Notes under the pieces: generated by a model | Told to the model about the DNA's origin: nothing | What the model saw: only the letters and a program-made list of their open reading frames with translations | Databases searched by the model: none | Made by a program: the position numbers and the translations under genes | Part shown: one piece after another, positions 53,895-61,600 of the stretch | Layout: each line of letters begins with the position of its first letter | Numbering within the stretch: the stretch's first letter is position 1 | Assembly: GCF_015624485.1 (NCBI RefSeq) | Contig: NZ_CP061378.1 | Coordinates: 2,170,001 to 2,234,000, forward strand | Direction: 5' to 3' | DNA: 64,000 nucleotides | From: Bradyrhizobium genosp. L | GTDB taxonomy: Bacteria; Pseudomonadota; Alphaproteobacteria; Rhizobiales; Xanthobacteraceae

Positions 53895-54946
53895 GCCAGC
53901 CATTTCTGCAAATTCTCGGCGACGAACGCGTCGTCCGAGAGATCGGCATGCGCGCGGCAGACGCGGTCGATCTCGGCCATCTGGCCGGGGCTGAGGCCCT
54001 CATTGGGATCGAGACACCAGATTCCCTGCATCAACCCCTGGCGGCGGAGGATCTCGTGACAGCCGGCGATACAGCCGTGGAAATTGTTGGCGACGTCGAA
54101 GAGGGCGCTGTTGCAATCGGTGACGCGGGCGTCGAGCGCAAGCAGGTCGGCCGGCACGGTCTCCTTGTGGCGGGCCGCCTTGCACATCTCGAACTGCCTG
54201 ATCGCGCTCGCGGTCCACACCGACCAGTGGCCGAGCAGGCCGCCCTTGAAATAGGTCCGCGTGGTGACGCCGTTGTCGCGCAGGTCGAACGGAAGGGTGA
54301 GGTCGAGCAGGATATGGTCGTCATTGCCGGTATAAAGCGCGACGCGGTCGAGCGCGCCGGCCGCCGCGACGCCGCGCAGCACGTCGAGCGTGCGATAGCG
54401 GTTGAACGGCGCGATCTTGATCGCGATGACGTTATCGATTGCGGCAAAGCGCCGCCAGAAATCGGCACTGAGGATCACGCCGCCGACCGCCGGCTGCAGA
54501 TAGAAGCCGACCAGCGGAATCTCCCGCGCCACCGACACGCAATGCGCGATGATCTCGTCCTCGGACGCCGATTTCATCGCGGCGAGACTGAGCAGGCCGG
54601 CGTGATAGCCGATGCCGCGGGCGATCTTCGCCTCGGCAACGGCCTGGCTGGTCGGGCCGGCGAGGCCCGCGACCATCGCGAGCGGTCGTTTCGTCCATGC
54701 GGTGGCCGTTTCGGTGGCCAATTCCAGCACCGGCTTGTACAGGCCGACGTCGCGGATCGCGAACTGGGTGGTGTGGACACCGACGGCGAGACCGCCGGAA
54801 CCGGCGTCGATGTAGTAGCGCGTCAGCGCGCGCTGATGCTTCGCGTCAAGCCGGCGGTTGGCATCGAGCGCCAGCGGATGCGCGGGCAGCACGGTGCCGT
54901 CGGCGATCAGCTTGCGTATCTCGGGCTTGATCTCGCTATGGTGCAT
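53891..54946 (-). CDS. DapA/NAL-family lyase or aldolase
   Basis: A 351-residue member of the dihydrodipicolinate synthase family. Lys177 in VIAIKIAPF is the expected Schiff-base lysine and Tyr149 in LVGFYLQP the proton relay. The length is about 50 residues above typical DapA, with an extended C-terminus (CHEILRRQGLMQGIWCLDPNEGLSP). Lysine biosynthesis is unlikely in this operon. It probably cleaves or forms a 2-oxo acid. The substrate is unknown. Confidence 0.8.
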   Translation of the reverse strand: MHHSEIKPEIRKLIADGTVLPAHPLALDANRRLDAKHQRALTRYYIDAGSGGLAVGVHTTQFAIRDVGLYKPVLELATETATAWTKRPLAMVAGLAGPTSQAVAEAKIARGIGYHAGLLSLAAMKSASEDEIIAHCVSVAREIPLVGFYLQPAVGGVILSADFWRRFAAIDNVIAIKIAPFNRYRTLDVLRGVAAAGALDRVALYTGNDDHILLDLTLPFDLRDNGVTTRTYFKGGLLGHWSVWTASAIRQFEMCKAARHKETVPADLLALDARVTDCNSALFDVANNFHGCIAGCHEILRRQGLMQGIWCLDPNEGLSPGQMAEIDRVCRAHADLSDDAFVAENLQKWLA

Positions 54947-54954
54947 GGCGTGTC

Positions 54955-55776
54955 CTATCCAAATTCCGGGCCGGCGACGGCGAAGGGCAATTCCGCGCCC
55001 GGTGCGGTCCGCGGGCCGAACCGCATCCGCTGGAACGGTCGCTCGATGGTCCAGCCCGCCGCGGTCAGGCCTCTGACGAAGTCGGCCTGCGACTGCACGG
55101 CATCGACGATCAGCGGTCGCGTCTCTGACCCTGCGATCGCGTCGACCAGCGCCAGCGCGCTCGCGGCGTTGTCGGCGTACAACGGGCCGATATGGCGCGC
55201 GACGCGGCCGTCGCGAACCAACGCGATGACACCACCATCGGAAGCGAGACGCGATCGGGGGCGATCGCAGAACTCGTGCAGCAGCGCGTCGCGCGCAAAG
55301 CCGTACGCGGCGCGGTCGCGCGCGATCAATTCATTCGGACTTCCCGCCCTCACTTCCGCACGCGGGGCTTGCGAAGGATTGATCAGGCGAAGCCGCCGCA
55401 ACTCGAACGTCGGCGTGAAGCCGAGCGGTCCGTACACGGCAGCCCCGGCCGGCGTCGCGTCGAGCCACGTCGTCAGGTCCAGCCTGCGCGCAGCCGCGAG
55501 GCAGGCATCGACCAGTCGGGTCGCGAGGCCGCGCCGTTGCCGGCTTGCGGTTACCAGCACCATGCTGATCCATGCGTTGCCGTCGGAATACGGCAACAGC
55601 GCTGCGGTCGCGATCAGGTGGTCACCGTCACGGATGCCGAACACGATGCCGTGCTCAAGGAAAAAGCGCCAGTCGGCCTCGTTCTGGTTCCAATGCGCCT
55701 CGGTCGACAGCAGCAGTGCCGCCGGCGCGTCATCGATCCCGAGCTCGACGATCGCCGGCCCGTCAGTAACGGCCAT
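54955..55776 (-). CDS. GNAT-family N-acetyltransferase
   Basis: The 273-residue protein has an N-terminal GNAT domain (VLVTASRQRRGLATRLVDACL near residues 73-93 is the acetyl-CoA site, R-x-x-G-L-A) and a second, weaker GNAT-like half from about 150. Stop lies eight bases before the DapA-like start, and its start overlaps the epimerase gene by 14 bases. Substrate unknown. Confidence 0.8.
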   Translation of the reverse strand: MAVTDGPAIVELGIDDAPAALLLSTEAHWNQNEADWRFFLEHGIVFGIRDGDHLIATAALLPYSDGNAWISMVLVTASRQRRGLATRLVDACLAAARRLDLTTWLDATPAGAAVYGPLGFTPTFELRRLRLINPSQAPRAEVRAGSPNELIARDRAAYGFARDALLHEFCDRPRSRLASDGGVIALVRDGRVARHIGPLYADNAASALALVDAIAGSETRPLIVDAVQSQADFVRGLTAAGWTIERPFQRMRFGPRTAPGAELPFAVAGPEFG

Positions 55777-56800
55777 CGCGCACCTCGTATTTGGTGGGCT
55801 TGCCGAGGCTCGGCATCGACCGCGCCACCCAGTCGGCAGTCCACGTAATGAGCTGATCGGTGTCGACGATCGGCAGGCCGAACAGTTTGAGCGCTTGCGA
55901 CGTGTTGGTGAGCCACGCGGTCGGCTCCTCCTTGCCCACGATCAGCGGCGCGCGGCCGAAGCGCTGGCCGAATTTAGCAGCGAGGTCGCGCACCGCGAGG
56001 ATCTCGTGGCCGCTGACATTGATCGGCGAGGTCGGCGTGTCGCAATGCGCGAGACAGCGCAGCGCCTGCGCGGCCGCGTCGCCCTGCCAGATGAAATTGA
56101 CATGGCCAAGGCTGACATCGATCGGTTTGCCGGTCAGCACCTTGGAGGCGATGTCATGCAGCACGCCGTAGCGCATGTCGATCGCATAATTGAGCCGGAA
56201 CAGACGGCCGGGCGTGGAGAATTTGCGGGAGAAATATTCGAACATCCGCTCGCGCCCGACGCACGACTGCGCGTATTCGCCGGGCGGGTTCGGCGCCATG
56301 CCCTCGTCGGAGCCTTTGCCGTCGGTCGGCACGAAGGGATAGACGCAGCCGGTCGAGAACGCGACGATTCTGGACTTGGTAAAGGCCTGCGCGACGAGGG
56401 CCGGCACATGGGCATTCATCGCCCAGGTCAGCGACAGATCGCCCTCGGCGCCGAACTTGCGGCCGGCCATGAAGATGACATTGGGGCTCTTCGGCAGTGC
56501 CTCGATCGCGACCGCGTCCAGCAGGTCGCAGTTGATGGTCTCGATGCCGCGCGCCTCGAGCCAGCCCTTGACGCTCGCGTCGCTGAAGCGCGCGACGCCG
56601 ATCACGCGACGATCGGGCAGCGCGCGCTTGGCGAGGGCCGCCAGGGTCGGGCCCATCTTGCCGGCGACGCCGAGGATCATGATGTCGCCGTCGACCTTGC
56701 CGAGATCGTCGATCAGCGCCTGGCTCGGCCGGCACAGCAATTCGTCGAGCGCTGCGATATCGGGGATCGCATCAGGAAGGGTGTCGCGGCTGAGCAGCAT
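55763..56800 (-). CDS. NAD-dependent epimerase/dehydratase-like protein
   Basis: A 345-residue Rossmann protein with ILGVAGKMGPTLAALAKRAL near residue 42 and STGCVYPF near 148 of the extended short-chain dehydrogenase type. The usual YxxxK dyad is not clear: the tyrosine region reads EYAQSCVGRERM, with Cys where Lys would be expected. It may therefore bind a nucleotide-linked substrate without normal redox chemistry. Encoded between the permease and acetyltransferase genes. Confidence 0.75.
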   Translation of the reverse strand: MLLSRDTLPDAIPDIAALDELLCRPSQALIDDLGKVDGDIMILGVAGKMGPTLAALAKRALPDRRVIGVARFSDASVKGWLEARGIETINCDLLDAVAIEALPKSPNVIFMAGRKFGAEGDLSLTWAMNAHVPALVAQAFTKSRIVAFSTGCVYPFVPTDGKGSDEGMAPNPPGEYAQSCVGRERMFEYFSRKFSTPGRLFRLNYAIDMRYGVLHDIASKVLTGKPIDVSLGHVNFIWQGDAAAQALRCLAHCDTPTSPINVSGHEILAVRDLAAKFGQRFGRAPLIVGKEEPTAWLTNTSQALKLFGLPIVDTDQLITWTADWVARSMPSLGKPTKYEVRDGRY

Positions 56801-56812
56801 GACTTGTCCTTG

Positions 56813-57583
56813 TTATTGCAGCCTGACGTCGCGGACCACGAACAGCCGTTCGAGGCCGAGCACGAGGCCGTAGAGGGCGACGCCGAGCAAAGTGAGCAGC
56901 ACCACGGCCATCACCATCGCCGGCGTATCGAGCGAGGACTGCACCTGGATCATCAAATAACCGAGCCCGCGCTCGGAGGCGATGAACTCACCGACGATGG
57001 CGCCGGCCACGGCGAGGATCGCGCCGACCTTCATCCCGGAGAACACGTAAGGCAGCGAGCCCGGCAGCTGGATCTTCCGGAACAGCGTCCAGCGCGAGCC
57101 GCGCAGCGACTTGACGAGATCGAGCAGATCGGGCTCGACCTCGCTCAAGCCCCGCGCGGTGGTCAAAAGAATCGGGAAGAAGCAGATCGAGAACGCGATC
57201 AGGATATTCGGCAGGATGCCGTAGCTGAACCAGACGATGAACAGCGGTCCCAGCGCGACCTTCGGGATCATGTTGAGGGTGACGAACAGCGGCAGCAGCA
57301 CCACGCTGACCAGCGGCGCCCAGCTGAACACCACGGCCAGCGCGACACCGACCAGCGCGCCGAGACAGAAGCCGCCGAGGATTTCGGCCGCCGTCACCAG
57401 CAGGTTCGGCAGCCAGGCGTATTTGGCGGCGCCCAATGTGGCGATGGTCGCGAGCGGAGAGGGCAGGATGAACTTCGGGATATGGAAGGCATCGACGGCG
57501 ACCTGCCAGAGCAGGATCACGGCGAGATGAACGATCAGGATGATCGCGATCGTTCGGGTCGATCGTCCGCCGTCGGTGGACAC
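56813..57583 (-). CDS. ABC transporter permease (SsuC/TauC type)
   Basis: A 256-residue permease with about six helices and the family loop DLVKSLRGSRWTLFRKIQLPGSLPYVFSGM in outline (E/D-L-x(3)-A-like-G). The start is GTG at 57583, directly before the hydrophobic N-terminal helix. It is the first gene of a leftward unit (permease, epimerase, GNAT, DapA-like, ATPase). The matching binding protein is encoded divergently at 58611. Confidence 0.87.
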   Translation of the reverse strand: MSTDGGRSTRTIAIILIVHLAVILLWQVAVDAFHIPKFILPSPLATIATLGAAKYAWLPNLLVTAAEILGGFCLGALVGVALAVVFSWAPLVSVVLLPLFVTLNMIPKVALGPLFIVWFSYGILPNILIAFSICFFPILLTTARGLSEVEPDLLDLVKSLRGSRWTLFRKIQLPGSLPYVFSGMKVGAILAVAGAIVGEFIASERGLGYLMIQVQSSLDTPAMVMAVVLLTLLGVALYGLVLGLERLFVVRDVRLQ

Positions 57584-57625
57584 CTGGATACTCCGTGGCT
57601 GCGCCTGTTCCGTCGGCGCCGAGCG

Positions 57626-57666
57626 AGGCTAGCTCGGCCTGCGGCAACTTTCAACCATCTGGTTGA
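57626..57666 (-). promoter_or_regulatory. Promoter and operator of the permease operon
   Basis: The perfect palindrome TCAACCATCTGGTTGA (57651-57666) ends in the -35 box: on the minus strand TTGAAA (57654-57649), 17 bases, TAGCCT (57631-57626). The start would be about 36 bases before the GTG. A sister site with the same geometry lies at 58513. Confidence 0.6.
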
Positions 57667-57694
57667 TTATTGTAGGTTGCTCCAAAGTCGCGGT

Positions 57695-57816
57695 GTCGTC
57701 CCTGCGAAAGCAGGGACCCATAACCACGAGGAGGCGTTGTTCCAAGGACTGCGGCCCCAACAGTGCAAACCAACTCCCATTCGTGGTTATGGGTCCCGGC
57801 TCAAGGCCGGGACGAC
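57695..57816. repeat. Paired-arm palindromic repeat, copy 5 (diverged)
   Basis: The left arm has CCCTGCGAAAGCAGGG and the right arm CCCGGCTCAAGGCCGGG. The arms no longer match each other fully, but each keeps its own hairpin through paired changes. It is located between the tetR stop and the permease promoter. Confidence 0.8.
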
Positions 57817-57862
57817 AGCGAGCATGTGGCGCGGCCTTCGACTACATCTACGCCGTAATGGA

Positions 57863-58510
57863 CTACGGCCGCAGCGATTGCATCACGAGGTCGACGACGT
57901 GCTTGCGTCGCGCGCGCTTCGCGACGGCGCTGGAGAGGTCCTTGCCGAAGATCGCCGACAGCGTCGGGGTGTTGGAGAAGAAGAAATAGCTCAGGCCGGC
58001 GATCGAGATATAGAGGTGCACGGGGTTGACGCCCTTGCGGAAGGTTCCGGCGCGGACGCCCTCGGCCAGGATCGTCGAGACCATGCTGACCAGCGGCGAA
58101 TGCATCGCCTCGAGCTTGCGGGAGCCGCGCACATGGCGCGCGCCGCCGCGGTTCTCGTCGTTCAGCAGCACGATGAAATCTGGATGGGCGTCGAGATGGT
58201 CGAACGAGGCCTCGATCAGCGTCTTGATCGCCTTCTCGGGCGGCAGGCCCTCGAGATTGAGCTTGCGCTCCTGGGCCCGGATCTCCTCATAGACCCATTC
58301 GAGCACGGCGAGGTAGAGCGCGTCCTTGTCGCCGAAATAGTGGTAGACAAGCTGCTTGTTGACGCCGGCGCGGGCCGCGATCTCGTCGACCCGGGCGCCG
58401 GCCAGGCCATTCCGCGCGAACTCGCGCCGCGCGGCCGTCAGGAGCTTCCGTTGCGTCGCGGCAGGGTCGCGCCGCTGCGGCCTTGTGTCGTCCGTTCTCT
58501 TCCGGGGCAT
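57863..58510 (-). CDS. TetR-family transcriptional regulator
   Basis: The ATG at 58510 gives 215 residues. The N-terminal helix-turn-helix is at about 20-60 (NGLAGARVDEIAARAGVNKQLVYHYFGDKDALY in outline), with a ligand domain after it. It is flanked by the two transporter units, and a 16-bp operator begins two bases before its own start codon, so autoregulation and control of both units are likely. Inducer unknown. Confidence 0.87.
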   Translation of the reverse strand: MPRKRTDDTRPQRRDPAATQRKLLTAARREFARNGLAGARVDEIAARAGVNKQLVYHYFGDKDALYLAVLEWVYEEIRAQERKLNLEGLPPEKAIKTLIEASFDHLDAHPDFIVLLNDENRGGARHVRGSRKLEAMHSPLVSMVSTILAEGVRAGTFRKGVNPVHLYISIAGLSYFFFSNTPTLSAIFGKDLSSAVAKRARRKHVVDLVMQSLRP

Positions 58511-58512
58511 TT

Positions 58513-58553
58513 CCAACCAGACAGTTGACAACGCGTGTCGTCCTCTGTTGCAT
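58513..58553 (+). promoter_or_regulatory. Operator and promoter of the binding-protein gene
   Basis: The imperfect palindrome CCAACCAGACAGTTGA (58513-58528) overlaps a perfect TTGACA (58525-58530), which is followed after 17 bases by TTGCAT (58548-58553). Compared with the site at 57651 in the same orientation, 13 of 16 bases are identical. Confidence 0.6.
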
Positions 58554-58610
58554 TGGTAGCGTCGGGGACGCGCAACGACAAGGCCCGCCTCGCGATATGA
58601 GGAGCTGATC

Positions 58611-59615
58611 ATGAGGGGTTTGAGAGCCGCGGCTGCCGCGATCGCGCTGGCGATGACGGCGGGGCCGTGCGTCGCCGGCGAGGCGGTCAATCTGATCCTG
58701 AACTGGACGCCGACCGCGGACCATTCGCCGTTCTACTACGCCAAGGCGCAGGGCTGGTACGAGAAGGCCGGCATCGATCTCACCATCGAAGTCGGCAAGG
58801 GCTCCGGCGTCTCGGCCCTGAAGGTCGGCTCCGGCGGCTCGCCGTTCGGCATCGCCGATCTCGCGACCATGCTGGTGGCCAAGAGCAAGGGCGCGGACGA
58901 CGTGGCGCTGATGAGCATCTACGCCAACACCGGCCAGACCTTCTACTGGCTGAAGAGCTACGGCGTGAACGGGCCGAAGGATTTTGCCGGCCACAGGATC
59001 GGCAACCCGCCCGGCGATGCCTCGCGGGTGATGTGGCCGGCCTTCGCGAAGGCCGCCGGCCTTGCGCCTGATTCCGTGACCTTCGTGAATGTCGGTCCGA
59101 CCGCCAAGATCGCGGCGCTGAAGAGCCATACCGTCGACATCATCAGCGACTTCTACAATGAGCACGATCTCAAGGTGATCGAGTTCGGCAGCGACCTCGG
59201 TTACCTCAACTGGAAGGACATCGGCCTCAACCCCTACGGCAACTCGCTGATCGTCAACGGCGCCTACCTGGCCAAGAACCCGAAGCTGGTCGAGGAGTTC
59301 GTGCGGATCACGCAGAAGGCCTATGCCGCCTGCGTTGCCGACGCCGCGCCGTGCCTGAAGGCGCTGCTCGATCAGGTCTCCGGGCTCGACAAGGAGAACC
59401 AGCAGCGGCAGTGGGAGCGGATCAAATATCTGATGACCGACGAGTTCACCACCTCCAAGGCGCTCGGCTGGATCGATGGCGAGCGGATGAAGAAGGATTA
59501 CGAGCTGGTGCAGACCTATCTCGGCATGGAAAAACCGTTCGACGTCACCACGGCGTTCTCGACCAAGATGCTCGACGGCAGCATCAAGATGGATGCGAGC
59601 AAGGTGAAGAAGTGA
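58611..59615 (+). CDS. NMT1/SsuA-type substrate-binding protein
   Basis: The ATG has AGGAG nine bases upstream. The 334-residue product has a signal peptide ending near VAGEA and the NMT1/THI5-like binding fold: LILNWTPTADHSPFYYAKAQGWY, GIADLATMLVAKSKG and IIYANTGQ-like MSIYANTGQTFYW. Such proteins bind pyrimidine precursors, riboflavin-like compounds, or sulfonates. It is divergent from tetR and probably serves the permease and ATPase at 53-57 kb. Confidence 0.87.
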   Translation: MRGLRAAAAAIALAMTAGPCVAGEAVNLILNWTPTADHSPFYYAKAQGWYEKAGIDLTIEVGKGSGVSALKVGSGGSPFGIADLATMLVAKSKGADDVALMSIYANTGQTFYWLKSYGVNGPKDFAGHRIGNPPGDASRVMWPAFAKAAGLAPDSVTFVNVGPTAKIAALKSHTVDIISDFYNEHDLKVIEFGSDLGYLNWKDIGLNPYGNSLIVNGAYLAKNPKLVEEFVRITQKAYAACVADAAPCLKALLDQVSGLDKENQQRQWERIKYLMTDEFTTSKALGWIDGERMKKDYELVQTYLGMEKPFDVTTAFSTKMLDGSIKMDASKVKK

Positions 59616-59746
59616 CCGGTTGACCGCATCGGTTGGCAATCCTGATCGCGAGGATGCGCGGACCGCCTGGATTTGCTAATCGTGTCGATGTCGGCTTAGC
59701 TGCCGTCGACCAACGATAAGAGAATCCTTCAGCGAGGCGCCCACCG

Positions 59747-61567
59747 ATGACGATGACCGACCAGTCCCGGGACGCGAAGCCTGTCGCGATCGACAAGGAG
59801 CGGCTGCGTCAGAAATATCTCGCGGAACGAAATAAGCGGCTGCGCGCCGACGGCAACGACCAGTATCTCCAGATCAAGGGCCAGCTGGCGCATTATCTCG
59901 ACGATCCCTACACGCCGGTCACGGCGCGGGCGCCGAAGACCGACCATGTCAGCTTCGCCTTCATCGGCGGCGGCTTCGCCGGGCTTGCTACCGCCGCGCG
60001 GCTGACGGAGGTGGGCATCAAGGATGTCCGCATCGTCGAGAAGGGCGGCGATTTCGGCGGCACCTGGTACTGGAATCGCTATCCCGGCGCGCAGTGCGAC
60101 ACGGCCTCGATGGTCTACATGCCGCTGCTGGAGGAGACCGGCCACATGCCGTCGGAGAAATACGCGCATGCGCCGGAGATCCTGGCGCATTGCCAGCGCA
60201 TCGGCAAACATTTCGGCCTCTACGGCAACGCGGTGTTTCATACCGAAGTGACGAGCCTCGACTGGGACGAGGCGCAGTCGCGCTGGATGATCCGCACCAC
60301 CAGGGGCGACGCCTTCACCGCACAATATGTCGGCATCGGTACCGGACCGCTGCATGTGCCGAAACTGCCCGGCATTGCCGGCATCGAGAATTTCAAAGGG
60401 CACTCGTTCCACACCAGCCGCTGGGATTACGACTACACCGGAGACGATCCCCGGGGCGCGCCGATGGACAGACTGGCCGACAAGCGGATCGGCATCATCG
60501 GCACCGGCGCGACCTCGGTGCAGTGCATTCCCCATTTGGCGCGCGCGGCCAAGGAGCTCTACGTGTTTCAGCGCACGCCGTCTTCGGTCGATGTGCGCGC
60601 CAATGCACCGATCGATCCCAGCTGGTTCGCCGACATCGCAACGCCCGGCTGGCAGCTGCGCTGGTTGGAGAATTTCACCGCCAATCAGGCTGGCGGCTCG
60701 GCCGAGGAAGACCTGGTGCAGGACGGCTGGACCGATCTGTCGAAGCGGATCCGCGCCAAGGTGATGCTGCTGCCGCGCGAGCAGCGGACCGTGGAGAACA
60801 TGCGGGCGGCCTTCGAGGATTCCGACTTCGAGAAGATGGAAGAAATCCGCAACCGCGTCGACGGCATCGTTCGCGATCGCGAGACGGCCGGGAAACTCAA
60901 GGCGTGGTACGGCCAGCTCTGCAAGCGGCCGTGTTTCCACGATGCGTATCTTCAGGCGTTCAACACGCCCGGTACACATCTGGTCGACACCGATGGCAAG
61001 GGCGTCGAAGAGATCACCGCGAACGGAATTGTCGTCGCGGGGAAGGAATATCCGCTCGACTGCATCATCTACGCTTCGGGCTTCGAGGTCGGCACCGAAT
61101 ACAAGCGCCGCGCCGGGTTCGACCTGACCGGCCGCGGCGGCGTCAAGCTGTCGGACTATTGGTCCGAGGGCATGCGCACCAAGCACGGCATCCATGTGCA
61201 TGGATTCCCCAACGTGTTCTTCGTGCAACCGACGCAGGGCGCCAATTTGATCTCCAACGTGCCGCACAATCTGACCGAGGCCGCGCGAACCATCGCGCTG
61301 CTGGTCGGCCACGCGCAGGCCAACGGCTTCAAGGAAATCGAGGTTGCCAAGGAGGCCGAGGATCGCTGGGTCGAATTGCTGCTCACCAGCGTCGGCCGCA
61401 TGATCGGCGGCCCCGATTGCACGCCGGGCTACTACAACAATGAGGGACGGGAGCCGGGTCCGGCCGCGCGGCTCAACGTCGGCTATCCCGCGGGCGCCTC
61501 CGCCTACTTCAAATATATCGACGGCTGGCGCCGCAGCGGCCAGTTCGAAGGCGTGCAGTTTCGCTGA
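59747..61567 (+). CDS. Second Baeyer-Villiger-type flavin monooxygenase
   Basis: A 606-residue flavoprotein with FAD motif FIGGGFAGLATAARL near residue 72, GGTWYWNRYPGAQCD, fingerprint FKGHSFHTSRWD (F-x-G-x(3)-H-x(3)-W-D) near 218 and NADPH motif IGIIGTGATSVQCI. An N-terminal extension of about 65 residues (KERLRQKYLAERNKRLR) is typical of the cyclohexanone/4-hydroxyacetophenone monooxygenase branch. It would oxygenate a ketone or a thioether. Placed between the binding-protein gene and the sulfatase gene, probably in one transcript. Confidence 0.9.
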   Translation: MTMTDQSRDAKPVAIDKERLRQKYLAERNKRLRADGNDQYLQIKGQLAHYLDDPYTPVTARAPKTDHVSFAFIGGGFAGLATAARLTEVGIKDVRIVEKGGDFGGTWYWNRYPGAQCDTASMVYMPLLEETGHMPSEKYAHAPEILAHCQRIGKHFGLYGNAVFHTEVTSLDWDEAQSRWMIRTTRGDAFTAQYVGIGTGPLHVPKLPGIAGIENFKGHSFHTSRWDYDYTGDDPRGAPMDRLADKRIGIIGTGATSVQCIPHLARAAKELYVFQRTPSSVDVRANAPIDPSWFADIATPGWQLRWLENFTANQAGGSAEEDLVQDGWTDLSKRIRAKVMLLPREQRTVENMRAAFEDSDFEKMEEIRNRVDGIVRDRETAGKLKAWYGQLCKRPCFHDAYLQAFNTPGTHLVDTDGKGVEEITANGIVVAGKEYPLDCIIYASGFEVGTEYKRRAGFDLTGRGGVKLSDYWSEGMRTKHGIHVHGFPNVFFVQPTQGANLISNVPHNLTEAARTIALLVGHAQANGFKEIEVAKEAEDRWVELLLTSVGRMIGGPDCTPGYYNNEGREPGPAARLNVGYPAGASAYFKYIDGWRRSGQFEGVQFR

Positions 61568-61600
61568 GCGCAGCGACCCGTTGCGTGAGGGAGAAAAGCG

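Noticed and set aside
53948..58528. Open frame of more than 1500 codons on the plus strand
   Set aside because: It runs antisense through six well-supported genes and two operators. Its composition is that of a shadow frame.
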